In this document: piece after piece, positions 1 to 7,896 of the stretch | Layout: each line of letters starts with the position of its first letter | Numbering within the stretch: the stretch's first letter is position 1 | Source of the DNA: Arthrobacter sp. OAP107 | GTDB taxonomy: Bacteria > Actinomycetota > Actinomycetes > Actinomycetales > Micrococcaceae | Length of the DNA stretch: 64,000 nucleotides | Assembly: GCF_040546765.1 (NCBI RefSeq) | Contig: NZ_JBEPOK010000001.1 | Location: forward strand, 4,154,001-4,218,000 | Reading direction: 5' to 3' | The notes under the pieces: generated by a model | Seen by the model: the letters and a program-made list of their open reading frames with translations, nothing else | Database searches by the model: none | Told to the model about the DNA's origin: nothing | Translations under genes and position numbers: made by a program

Positions 1-778
1 CGGTGCCGGGAGCGTGGGCGGGATCCAGGACATCGATGTCCACCGAAATGTACAGCGGACGGTCACCGATCCGGTCCCGGACCTTGGCAACAGTCTCGAG
101 GACGCCCTGGTAGTAAACGTCAGCGGAGGTGACGATGCCGAACCCGAAGCGGTGGTCGTCATCGAGATCCTTCTTCCCATACAGCGGGCCGCGGGTGCCG
201 ATGTGGCTGATGGCCTCCGTGTCCAGGATGCCCTCCTCCACGGCACGGCGGAACGGCGTGCCGTGGGTGTACTCGGCGCCGAAGTAGGTGTCCCAGGTGT
301 CCAGGTGGGCGTCGAAGTGCAGCATGGCGATGGGGCCGCCGGCGCGCTCGGCGGCGGCGCGCAGGAGCGGCAGCGCGATGGTGTGGTCGCCGCCCAGGGT
401 GAGCAGCTTGCTGCCTCCAGCCGTCAGGTCGAGGGCGTTCTGCTGGATGGTCTCGATCGCCTCGTTAATGTTGAACGGGTTCACGGCCATGTCGCCGGCG
501 TCGGCAACCTGGCAGTTCTCGAACGGGCTGACGTCCCACGCCGGGTTGTACGGGCGGAGCAGCCGGCTGGCCTCGCGGACGTGGTTGGCGCCGAAGCGGG
601 CGCCGGGGCGGTAGGAGACGCCCGAATCAAAGGGCACGCCCACCACGGTGATGTCAGACTTGGCCACCTGGTCCAGGCGCGGCAGGCGGGCATAGGTTGC
701 GGCCCCGGCGTAGCGGGGAATACGGGATGAATCGATGGGGCCAAGGTTGCCATTGGCTTCGATGCGCAGCTCTTCCAA
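1..778 (-). CDS. speB: Agmatinase-family ureohydrolase (3' end outside window)
   Basis: Mn-dependent ureohydrolase, probably agmatinase (agmatine to putrescine and urea) or a related guanidino-acid hydrolase. The 259 visible residues carry the family metal-site motifs: GGDHT (His132), DAHLD (Asp156, His158, Asp160) and SVDIDVLDPA (Asp247, Asp249). The C-terminal part, roughly 80-100 residues in this family, runs off the window. I chose a TTG start at 778 because a good GAAGGAG ribosome site lies about 8 nt upstream and the reading begins MEELRIEANG; no ATG suits. Neighbours upstream on the same strand are amt and an XRE-cupin regulator, with a divergent symporter beyond, which suggests uptake and use of a guanidino or amine compound. 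Motifs alone do not separate agmatine from guanidinobutyrate as substrate. Confidence 0.85.
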   Translation of the reverse strand, partial: MEELRIEANGNLGPIDSSRIPRYAGAATYARLPRLDQVAKSDITVVGVPFDSGVSYRPGARFGANHVREASRLLRPYNPAWDVSPFENCQVADAGDMAVNPFNINEAIETIQQNALDLTAGGSKLLTLGGDHTIALPLLRAAAERAGGPIAMLHFDAHLDTWDTYFGAEYTHGTPFRRAVEEGILDTEAISHIGTRGPLYGKKDLDDDHRFGFGIVTSADVYYQGVLETVAKVRDRIGDRPLYISVDIDVLDPAHAPGT

Positions 779-874
779 AGGAACGCCTCTCCTTCGAGGA
801 TGAATTGTCAAGGTGGATTGTGACAGCCATCATACACTCGAAGTTGCCCTATGTGCATCATATGTTTACGCGAT

Positions 875-897
875 CGCCAAGCGCCGGGCCCTTGGCG
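875..897 (-). terminator. Hairpin between amt and ureohydrolase gene
   Basis: A 7-bp inverted repeat (CGCCAAG at 875-881, CTTGGCG at 891-897) with a GC-rich 9-nt loop follows the amt stop codon. There is no clear U-run, so it may be a weak terminator or a processing hairpin. Confidence 0.35.
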
Positions 898-903
898 CGG
901 GGC

Positions 904-2310
904 CTAGGAGCTAGGCAGAGACAGCCTCTCGGATATCTCATCCGCTTCAATGGCCTCCTCCGATACCACCACGGATACGTGCCGGTGGCCGTTGGGGTGG
1001 AAGGCTCCGCCGACCATGACCAGCTCGTACGCGGTCTCCGCATGTTCCGTGAGGTCGATTCCCGCCCGTTCGCCGGATTCCGTTACGCGCATGCCAATCG
1101 TCCGATGGATGAGCAGGCCGATTATGGTGGTCATGACGGCAGTCCAGACGGTCACGATCACGGCAGTCAGCAGTTGGGGCCAGAACTGCGCCAGGCCCCC
1201 GCCATAGAAAAGGCCACCGGCCGTCTTTGCAGAGGGAACCGCGAAAAACCCGAGGGACAGCGTGCCCCACAGCCCGCCAAGGAAATGCACCGCCACCACA
1301 TCCAACGAGTCGTCCAGGCCGAGGCGGAACTTCAAGGAGACTGCCAGGGCACAGATGGAACCGGCAATGGCGCCGATGGCGATGGCGCACACTGGATCAA
1401 CGAAGCCGCAAGCCGGCGTCACGGCGACAAGCCCGGCCACCGCTCCCGAGGCCGCCCCCAGCGAGGTCGCGTGGCCGTCCCGCAGCCGCTCCACCAGCAG
1501 CCAGCCCAGAAGCGCTGCACTGGCTGCCAGCAGCGTGTTGGTCCAGGCAAGCCCGGCCGTCGCATCGGCGGCAAGCTCAGAACCGGCGTTGAAGCCGAAC
1601 CAGCCAAACCAGAGCAGGCCCGTCCCCAACATGACGAACGGCATGTTGTGCGGGCGAATGTTCGGATCCTTCATGAACCCCAACCGCTTGCCCAGGAGGA
1701 GCGCAAGCATCAGGCCCGCCATGCCGGCGTTCATGTGGACTACGGTGCCGCCAGCAAAGTCCAGGGCGGAAACCTTGCTGCCGATGAAGCCAGTCGGGCC
1801 GAAGATGCCGCCACCCCATACCCAGTGGGCGACCGGCGCATAGACCAGGGTCACCCATAAGGCCGAGAAGATCAGCCACGGCCCGAACCGCACACGTTCA
1901 GCCACCGCGCCGCTGATCAGCGCCACAGTGATAATGGCGAACGTTGCTTGGAAACCAATGAACACCATGTCCGGCAACCCCGGCGCTTTTCCTCCAACGG
2001 TGTTCGTCAGGCCAGCGAGTCCGAAGTTCGCGAAGGGGTCGCCGACCCAACCGCCAAGCGTGTCCGGCCCAAAAGCGAGCCCGTAGCCCCACAAGGCCCA
2101 CACGACCACGACGACGCCCATGGCCCCGAAGCTCATCATCATGATGTTCAGCACTGACTTCATGCGGACCAGGCCGCCGTAGAAGAAGGCCAAGCCGGGG
2201 GTCATGAGCAGGACCAGGGCCGAGGCTGCCAGCATCCAGGCCGTCGCGCCTGGATCTAGGGCCAAGGGATCCACAGCCGTCGCTGGTACTGAAAGGAGAA
2301 GATTATCCAT
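904..2310 (-). CDS. amt: Ammonium transporter (Amt family)
   Basis: Ammonium channel of the inner membrane, 468 residues, with the 11 hydrophobic segments expected of the family. Recognisable family stretches are FFYGGLVRMKSVLN near the N-terminus, GGTVVHMNAG and NMPFVMLGTGLLWFGWFGFN in the core, and FLGGLWGTLSLGFF late in the protein, including the conserved pore histidines. The ATG at 2310 is preceded by GGAAGG at a usable distance; an upstream in-frame extension lacks family similarity. No glnK/glnB partner follows, unlike the common amt-glnK arrangement. It lies between an XRE-cupin regulator and an agmatinase-like ureohydrolase on the same strand, so it may serve nitrogen recovery in that context. 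Function is secure; its regulation is inferred. Confidence 0.93.
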   Translation of the reverse strand: MDNLLLSVPATAVDPLALDPGATAWMLAASALVLLMTPGLAFFYGGLVRMKSVLNIMMMSFGAMGVVVVVWALWGYGLAFGPDTLGGWVGDPFANFGLAGLTNTVGGKAPGLPDMVFIGFQATFAIITVALISGAVAERVRFGPWLIFSALWVTLVYAPVAHWVWGGGIFGPTGFIGSKVSALDFAGGTVVHMNAGMAGLMLALLLGKRLGFMKDPNIRPHNMPFVMLGTGLLWFGWFGFNAGSELAADATAGLAWTNTLLAASAALLGWLLVERLRDGHATSLGAASGAVAGLVAVTPACGFVDPVCAIAIGAIAGSICALAVSLKFRLGLDDSLDVVAVHFLGGLWGTLSLGFFAVPSAKTAGGLFYGGGLAQFWPQLLTAVIVTVWTAVMTTIIGLLIHRTIGMRVTESGERAGIDLTEHAETAYELVMVGGAFHPNGHRHVSVVVSEEAIEADEISERLSLPSS

Positions 2311-2524
2311 GGCCGGAGCCTTCCTCGATGGCGCCGCCAAGGCGGCACGGGGCGTCACTTGGACGACTGTTGCCAGTCAGCGAGACCTATCGAGATTGCA
2401 GCGCACTCAGCTTAAGGAGGGGATGTTTCGCCTATCGCCGATTCATGTTTCCAGCAGGTAACGAAAAATGCCCTGCTGTTAATTTCAGGTTTCCAGTACA
2501 TTTCTGGCGCTTGAAGCGATGACC

Positions 2525-3100
2525 CTACCGGCTCGCAGCCGGCACCAGCACCCACAGAACTTCGACGGGATCGTCGGTCGGGTTGACCCAGGTGTGGGGT
2601 TCCCGGCCGGGGAAGGTGACAGTATCGCCGGTGGTCAGTTCATACTCCTCGTTCGTGAGGATGAGCTTGATGGTCCCCTTGATCACGTGCAGCACGTCGA
2701 CGTCGCAGTCAACGGCATAGAGCTCCGACTCGCCGCGGCCCCGCGGGTCGATGACGGCCTGGATGATCTGCACGCGCCGCTCGGACCGCGCAGTCAGCAA
2801 CCGCTCCACGATCCCCTCCCCGCCGAGGGAGATGCGGGGGCCGGAATCACGCTTGGTCAGATGGGTTTCAGGCGCCGCGAACAGGTCGCCAATGGAGATC
2901 GACAAAACCTGGCACAGGGTGACCAGGGAGGCCACGGACGGCGAGGTGAGATCCCGCTCAACGCGACTCAGGAAGCCCTTGGTCAATCCGGTGGCATCGG
3001 CCACCTGTTCGATGGTGAGCCGCTGTGACTGGCGCGCGGCACGGATTCTTGAACCGATGGCAACCGGAACATTGCTCGGCTCAACTGGTAGTGCCTTCAT
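2525..3100 (-). CDS. XRE-cupin transcriptional regulator (PuuR-like)
   Basis: Transcription factor of 191 residues. Residues about 15-70 form an XRE/Cro helix-turn-helix (IGSRIRAARQ..., then LTKGFLSRVERDLTSPSVASL, typical of this subfamily). Residues about 115-185 form a C-terminal cupin (ELYAVDCDVDVLHVIKG, ELTTGDTVTFPGREPHTW) that would bind a small effector. This architecture is shared with PuuR, which controls putrescine use, and with regulators of amine or amino-acid catabolism. It is divergent from the sodium:solute symporter gene at 3393 and upstream of amt and the ureohydrolase, so it probably controls that group. The start is the ATG at 3100 with GAAAGG about 10 nt upstream. The effector is unknown. 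Confidence 0.88.
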   Translation of the reverse strand: MKALPVEPSNVPVAIGSRIRAARQSQRLTIEQVADATGLTKGFLSRVERDLTSPSVASLVTLCQVLSISIGDLFAAPETHLTKRDSGPRISLGGEGIVERLLTARSERRVQIIQAVIDPRGRGESELYAVDCDVDVLHVIKGTIKLILTNEEYELTTGDTVTFPGREPHTWVNPTDDPVEVLWVLVPAASR

Positions 3101-3204
3101 TTACGAACCTTTCACGGCCGGCCGCCCGGCCCCATTATTGGAGTCATATTATCGGCCCGGCCCTTCTGTGACGCGGGGCAAACCGCGCCGCGGAGCTTTG
3201 CGTC

Positions 3205-3234
3205 TTGACTGTTACTAGAATCACAGCCTACGCT
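3205..3234 (+). promoter_or_regulatory. Predicted promoter of the symporter gene
   Basis: TTGACT (3205-3210) and TACGCT (3229-3234) are 18 nt apart in the divergent intergenic region between the XRE-cupin gene and the symporter. They resemble a housekeeping sigma promoter. Confidence 0.45.
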
Positions 3235-3242
3235 TTGATGCA

Positions 3243-3257
3243 ACAAGTGTTGCTTGT
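3243..3257. promoter_or_regulatory. Candidate operator in divergent region
   Basis: Inverted repeat ACAAG-tgttg-CTTGT just downstream of the predicted symporter promoter. Its position suits repression by the adjacent XRE-cupin protein; the assignment is inference. Confidence 0.35.
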
Positions 3258-3392
3258 GAAACAACTCCCACGAGGAGACGCCCAGCAAGGAACCCAGCGT
3301 TCCCCCAGATTTCCATTCAGTGCAGCGCTGTCCGGTCAGCCCGTTTCCCGGCTCGGCCCGCAAACTGCCAAAGCTCCAAGGATCCCCAAATC

Positions 3393-4916
3393 ATGGACGC
3401 AAGTTTCGTCAATATCGCCATCGTGGTGGTCTACCTGGCCGCCATGCTTGCCTTCGGCTGGTGGGGCAAGTCCCGCACCAAGAACAACAGCGACTTCCTC
3501 GTGGCCGGCCGCCGCCTGGGCCCGTTCCTCTACACCGGCACCATGGCCGCCGTCGTGCTGGGCGGCGCCTCCACCGTCGGCGGCGTCGGCCTCGGCTATA
3601 AGTTCGGCATCTCGGGCATGTGGCTCGTGGTGGCGATCGGCGCCGGTGTCCTGCTGCTGAGCCTGCTGTTCGCGGGCACCATCCAGAAGCTGAAGATCTA
3701 CACCGTCTCCCAGATGCTGTCCCTGCGCTACGGCAGCCAGGCCACCCGGACCTCCGGCATCGTCATGCTCGCCTACACCCTGATGCTCTGCGCCACCTCC
3801 ACCGGCGCCTACGCCACCATCTTCGTCGTGCTGTTCGGCTGGGACCGGGCTCTGGCCATCGCCATCGGCGGCGCCATCGTGCTGGTGTACTCCACCATCG
3901 GCGGCATGTGGTCCATCACCCTGGCCGACCAGGTGCAGTTCGTCATCAAGACCGTGGGAATCTTCTTCCTTATGCTGCCCTTCACGCTCAACGCAGCAGG
4001 GGGCCTGGACGGCATCCGCAGCCGCGTCGAGGCAAGCTTCTTCCAGATTGACGGCATCGGCGTTCAGACGATCATCACCTACTTCGTCGTCTACACCCTG
4101 GGCCTGCTGATCGGCCAGGACATCTGGCAGCGCGTGTTTACCGCCAAGACGCCAAGGGTTGCCCGCTGGGGAGGCGCCACGGCCGGCATCTACTGCATCC
4201 TCTACGGCGCGGCCGGCGCGCTGATCGGCCTCGGCGCGAGGGTGGCACTGCCCAACATCGACGTCGCCACCCAAGGCAAGGACGTTGTGTACGCCGAGGT
4301 GGCCCAGAACCTGCTGCCCATCGGCATCGGCGGCCTGGTGCTCGCCGCCGCCGTCGCGGCCATGATGTCCACCGCGTCCGGCGCCCTGATCGCCGCCGCC
4401 ACCGTGGCGAGGGCGGACGTGCTGCCATTCGTCGCCGGCTGGTTCGGCAAGACCATCAACACGGACGATTCCGACAACCCCGAGCACGACGTCAAGGCCA
4501 ACCGCATGTGGGTGCTCGGGCTGGGCATCGTGGCCATCCTGATTGCCATCATCACCAAGGACGTCGTCGCGGCCCTCACCATCGCGTACGACATCCTGGT
4601 GGGCGGTCTCCTCGTGGCCATCCTCGGCGGTCTCGTCTGGAAGCGCGGCACCGGCATCGCGGCCGCGGCGTCCATGGGAGTCGGTTCCGTCGTGACACTC
4701 GGCACCATGATCATCCTCGAGATCAACGCCAAGGAACCGCTGGAAGGCGTCTTCGCGAACGAACCGATCTACTACGGCCTGCTCGCCTCCGCAGTGGTGT
4801 ATGTGGCAGTGTCGCTGCTGACCAAGCCCACGGACCCCGCGGTCATGAGCCGCTGGTACCGCCGGGTGGCCGGCAAGGACACCGAGGAAGTGCCGGTTTC
4901 GGCAACTGTCCTGTAA
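3393..4916 (+). CDS. Sodium:solute symporter (SSS family)
   Basis: Secondary transporter of 507 residues with about 13 membrane segments, starting at ATG 3393 with AAGGA some 10 nt upstream. Family features include the N-terminal AFGWWGKSRTKNNSDFLVAG region after the first segment, GGASTVGGVGLGYKFGISGMW in segments 2-3, and AAAVAAMMSTASGALIAAATV, the conserved sodium-site helix of SSS carriers. Divergent from an XRE-cupin regulator, and on that basis probably part of a substrate uptake/utilisation module with the ureohydrolase. The carried solute cannot be named from sequence; an amine, guanidino compound or carboxylate are all possible. A strong hairpin terminator follows at 4964-5003. Confidence 0.9.
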   Translation: MDASFVNIAIVVVYLAAMLAFGWWGKSRTKNNSDFLVAGRRLGPFLYTGTMAAVVLGGASTVGGVGLGYKFGISGMWLVVAIGAGVLLLSLLFAGTIQKLKIYTVSQMLSLRYGSQATRTSGIVMLAYTLMLCATSTGAYATIFVVLFGWDRALAIAIGGAIVLVYSTIGGMWSITLADQVQFVIKTVGIFFLMLPFTLNAAGGLDGIRSRVEASFFQIDGIGVQTIITYFVVYTLGLLIGQDIWQRVFTAKTPRVARWGGATAGIYCILYGAAGALIGLGARVALPNIDVATQGKDVVYAEVAQNLLPIGIGGLVLAAAVAAMMSTASGALIAAATVARADVLPFVAGWFGKTINTDDSDNPEHDVKANRMWVLGLGIVAILIAIITKDVVAALTIAYDILVGGLLVAILGGLVWKRGTGIAAAASMGVGSVVTLGTMIILEINAKEPLEGVFANEPIYYGLLASAVVYVAVSLLTKPTDPAVMSRWYRRVAGKDTEEVPVSATVL

Positions 4917-4963
4917 CCCGCACTCTGATGTCCCGTCCGCTGATGCGGCGGCTTTAAGTACGA

Positions 4964-5003
4964 CGACGGCGGTGCCTCCCAGCGCAGGGAGGCACCGCCG
5001 TCG
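4964..5003. terminator. Strong bidirectional terminator
   Basis: Perfect 17-bp stem (4964-4980 pairing with 4987-5003) and a 6-nt loop, lying between the convergent symporter gene and the small acidic protein gene. It can serve both strands. Confidence 0.8.
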
Positions 5004-5047
5004 CGGTTTAAAGAGTTGGGCTAAAGCGGGAGGGAACGGTTCACGCC

Positions 5048-5284
5048 CTAGGCTTCGTAGCTTTCGTCCGCACGGAACTCGTCGTCCCCGTCCAGCGGAA
5101 CTACGCGTTCGTCGTCGTCCACTGCCTCGGAGTTGGCGGGAACAACCCGCTCTTCAGAATCAAGGAATTCGTCTTCCGTATCCCAGTCTTCGTCCACGGG
5201 CGCGTCCTCGGCAAAGTCGTAGGCGGGATCGGATTCGATGGTGTTGCGGGTGTCCGGCTCGGGGCGCGATCCGTTGGTGTTCAT
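5048..5284 (-). CDS. Small, very acidic protein of unknown function
   Basis: Predicted 78-residue protein rich in Asp and Glu, with two similar acidic stretches containing EERVVP and DERVVP. No catalytic motif or membrane segment is visible; it is probably soluble and largely disordered. The start at ATG 5284 is favoured over an in-frame upstream codon because GGAGG lies 8 nt before it. It ends just before the hairpin at 4964-5003. I do not recognise the family beyond its resemblance to uncharacterised acidic actinobacterial proteins. Confidence 0.6.
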   Translation of the reverse strand: MNTNGSRPEPDTRNTIESDPAYDFAEDAPVDEDWDTEDEFLDSEERVVPANSEAVDDDERVVPLDGDDEFRADESYEA

Positions 5285-5416
5285 CAGGCAGACCTCCGTG
5301 TGGTTGGACTTCCGTACCCGCCGTCGGCGGGGCACATTTTCATCAGATCACCGTGGGTGCGGGCGGTCAAGGGCATCTGCACTGACAGGCTGCTTTGGCT
5401 GCGGCGGCCGCGTTAT

Positions 5417-5435
5417 TGAGGTTTCCCTAAACTTT
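5417..5435. promoter_or_regulatory. Candidate DtxR/IdeR iron box upstream of the VIT1-family gene
   Basis: The 19-bp sequence TGAGGTTTCCCTAAACTTT matches the palindromic DtxR/IdeR consensus TTAGGTTAGCCTAACCTAA at 13 of 19 positions. It lies about 95 bp upstream of a gene whose product combines a ferritin-like domain with a VIT1/CCC1 iron/manganese transporter. A DtxR-family gene is present at 63215-63910. Confidence 0.45.
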
Positions 5436-5530
5436 TGACTACGGGTGACCGGCCGAAAACCCGCGGAAATACGGGGTAAAGTGGGCGATGCAATGGGGCC
5501 GCAGCACGTCCCATCTACCCAGGAGTTCCC

Positions 5531-6727
5531 GTGTCTCAGCACGCAAAATCTGACCCCCAGGCCAGCGGCACTGCGTCCGCCTCTTCCGCCTCAACCAACG
5601 GGCCCGCTGACGGCGCCGCGGCTTCCAACCCCGCGGCCTCCCGGCCGGAACCCAGCGCCGCGGACATCAAGCGCTGGCGCCAATACCTCGCCGACGAGCG
5701 TGCCGAGGCAGCCGTCTACCGCGACCTCGCGCAGAACCGCACCGGTGAAGAGCGCGCCATCCTTCTGGCCCTCGCCGAAGCCGAAGGCCGCCACGAGGCG
5801 CACTGGCTGAAGTTGCTGGGCGAGCACGCGGGCAAGGCCCGGCACGCTTCCTTGCGCAGCCGTTTTCTGGGCTTCCTCGCCCGGCACTTTGGATCCGTGT
5901 TCGTGCTGGCGCTGGCGCAGCGGGCCGAGGGCCGCTCCCCCTACACAAGGGAACCGTCCGCCACCCCGGCAATGGCAGCCGACGAGCAGATCCACGAGGA
6001 AGTGGTCCGCGGCCTGGCAACACGCGGCCGCAACCGGCTGGCCGGCACGTTCCGCGCCGCCGTCTTCGGCGCCAACGACGGCCTAGTCAGCAATCTCTCG
6101 CTGGTTATGGGCATGGCCGCCACGGGCGTTGGCAGCGGTGTGGTCCTGCTCAGCGGCATCTCCGGACTCCTGGCTGGTGCGTTCTCCATGGGCGCCGGCG
6201 AATTCGTTTCGGTCCGTTCCCAGCGCGAACTGCTGGACGCAACCCGTCCCACCCAGGTCACGCTGGTGGCGGCACCCCAGCTGGACATCGAACACAACGA
6301 ACTCCTGCTGGTCTACCTGGCCCGCGGCATGTCCCGTGAGGCCGCCGAACACCGCGTGGCCGAGCGCATGGGCCTCTTCACGTGCGACTGCGATCCAAGC
6401 CTTTCGCTCCATCCCGAGCTCCCCGAGACCGAGGACGAGCACGAAGCCGTGGGCACAGCCTGGGGCGCCGCGCTCTCCAGCTTCTGTTTCTTCGCCTCGG
6501 GCGCGATCGTGCCCATCATTCCGTTCCTGTTCGGCATGACCGGGATCGGCGCCCTCATTGTGGCCGCAGTCCTGGTGGGCATCGCGCTGCTGGCAACCGG
6601 GGGCACCGTCGGCCTGCTGTCCGGCACGTCGCCTCTGACCCGCGGGCTGCGGCAGCTCGCCATCGGGCTCGGCGCGGCCGGCGTGACATACCTCCTGGGC
6701 ATGGCATTTGGCGCCGTGATCGCCTGA
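5531..6727 (+). CDS. Ferritin-like (rubrerythrin) / VIT1-CCC1 family membrane transporter
   Basis: Protein of 398 residues with a GTG start at 5531 and AGGAG 5 nt upstream. Residues 1-45 are a Ser/Ala/Pro-rich linker. Residues about 48-160 form a rubrerythrin-like helical domain with Glu/His pairs (YLADERAEAAVYRDLA, EGRHEAHWLKLL) that can bind Fe or Mn. Residues about 165-398 are the VIT1/CCC1 domain with the signature FRAAVFGANDGLVSNLSLVMG and about five membrane helices. VIT1/CCC1 proteins move Fe2+ or Mn2+ out of the cytosol. This fusion is common in actinobacteria and is thought to relieve metal stress. A DtxR-like box at 5417-5435 suggests iron-dependent control. Transported metal and direction are inferred from family knowledge. 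Confidence 0.9.
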   Translation: MSQHAKSDPQASGTASASSASTNGPADGAAASNPAASRPEPSAADIKRWRQYLADERAEAAVYRDLAQNRTGEERAILLALAEAEGRHEAHWLKLLGEHAGKARHASLRSRFLGFLARHFGSVFVLALAQRAEGRSPYTREPSATPAMAADEQIHEEVVRGLATRGRNRLAGTFRAAVFGANDGLVSNLSLVMGMAATGVGSGVVLLSGISGLLAGAFSMGAGEFVSVRSQRELLDATRPTQVTLVAAPQLDIEHNELLLVYLARGMSREAAEHRVAERMGLFTCDCDPSLSLHPELPETEDEHEAVGTAWGAALSSFCFFASGAIVPIIPFLFGMTGIGALIVAAVLVGIALLATGGTVGLLSGTSPLTRGLRQLAIGLGAAGVTYLLGMAFGAVIA

Positions 6728-6854
6728 GCCCTGGCTGGCCGGCTGGGCCAGTTTCCTGCGCTGGTTCGCGGAACTGTAAAGTGTGTCTGTTTGCCTGATG
6801 CCTGTTTTCCCTTGTGGGGGCGCCGCGGCAGAGGAACGCCGTGAAAGGGGTGCA

Positions 6855-7895
6855 GTGGAGGGTCAGGAGCCGGAGTCCAGTCAGCGCCGGCACCGGCACC
6901 GGCCTCGCCACTCGGGTCCGGCCACCGCGGCCGCGAGGTTTATCCGCCGCCTGATCGTGCTCGCTGCCCTCGGTTGTGCAGCGTTCCTGGCCGCCGGAAT
7001 GGCTTACGGTGACCCCCGCTTCGCCGGTGTGCTGAACTTCCGCATCGGCTCCGGGGACCAGTCCTCGTCCCGGCAGGAGGGGGCTGGGCAGGATCCCGGC
7101 GGGCAAGATCCGGCCGGGGCCGGTCCCGCCGGGCACGATCCCGCCGGGCAAGCCGGGCAGCCCGGACACAGCTCGCAGTCTGGCGGGGCCGAAGCGGGCG
7201 AGCCCGGAGGCCCGGGAAGTTCAACGGGCGCACCACCGCCGGGCCTCGAGGAGGCGGCCGCTCCGCTGGGCACGCCGGCACCGCCTCCCGAGCCCAGCGA
7301 TTCCTACAAGTTCCTCGCCGTCAACAGCGACGGCTCCCCCGTGGGCTACTCGCCTTGCCGTCCGCTGCACTATGTGGTGAATGCCAGCCTGGCACCGGAG
7401 GGGGCGGCAGGCCTGGTTCCCTTGGCGATCCGGGAAATTTCCCGCGCCACCGGCATCCAGTTTGTCGACGACGGCGCCACTGACGAGCAGCCCTCGGACC
7501 AGCGCGCCCCCTACCAGCCCGGGGCCTACGGCGACCGCTGGGCACCCCTGCTGATCAGCTGGACCACCCCGGATGCGGCTCCCAAGCTGGGTGGCAAGGT
7601 TGTCGGCACCGGCGGCAGTACCCACTACAGCTACGGGAACGGTCCCAAGAGCTATGTCACCGGCAGCCTGGAACTGGATGCCCCACAGATGGCTATTGAG
7701 CTTGAGCGCCCCGACGGCACTGCCTACGCCACAGCCGTCATCCTCCATGAACTGGGACACGTGATGGGGCTGGAGCATGTCAACGACCCCGTGCAGCTCA
7801 TGTATCCGGAGATCGGCGCGCCCGACGGCCTCGCGGCCGGCGACCTGAACGGGCTGTACCAGCTGGGCAAGACACCCTGCCGCAAGGATCTCTAG
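6855..7895 (+). CDS. Membrane-anchored matrixin-like zinc metalloprotease
   Basis: Predicted 346-residue protein. A basic His/Arg-rich head is followed by one membrane segment (LIVLAALGCAAFLAAG), then a 70-residue low-complexity linker with repeated GQDP/GHDPAGQ units, then a peptidase domain. The metzincin zinc motif HELGHVMGLEH occupies residues 298-308, and a Met-turn (LMYPEIG) follows about 10 residues later, as in M10/matrixin-type peptidases. The catalytic domain should face outside the membrane. The GTG at 6855 follows AAAGGGG at 4 nt; an in-frame GTG at 6783 is an alternative start. It converges with the LOG-family gene at 7897. Substrate is unknown. Confidence 0.8.
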   Translation: MEGQEPESSQRRHRHRPRHSGPATAAARFIRRLIVLAALGCAAFLAAGMAYGDPRFAGVLNFRIGSGDQSSSRQEGAGQDPGGQDPAGAGPAGHDPAGQAGQPGHSSQSGGAEAGEPGGPGSSTGAPPPGLEEAAAPLGTPAPPPEPSDSYKFLAVNSDGSPVGYSPCRPLHYVVNASLAPEGAAGLVPLAIREISRATGIQFVDDGATDEQPSDQRAPYQPGAYGDRWAPLLISWTTPDAAPKLGGKVVGTGGSTHYSYGNGPKSYVTGSLELDAPQMAIELERPDGTAYATAVILHELGHVMGLEHVNDPVQLMYPEIGAPDGLAAGDLNGLYQLGKTPCRKDL

Positions 7896-7896
7896 C

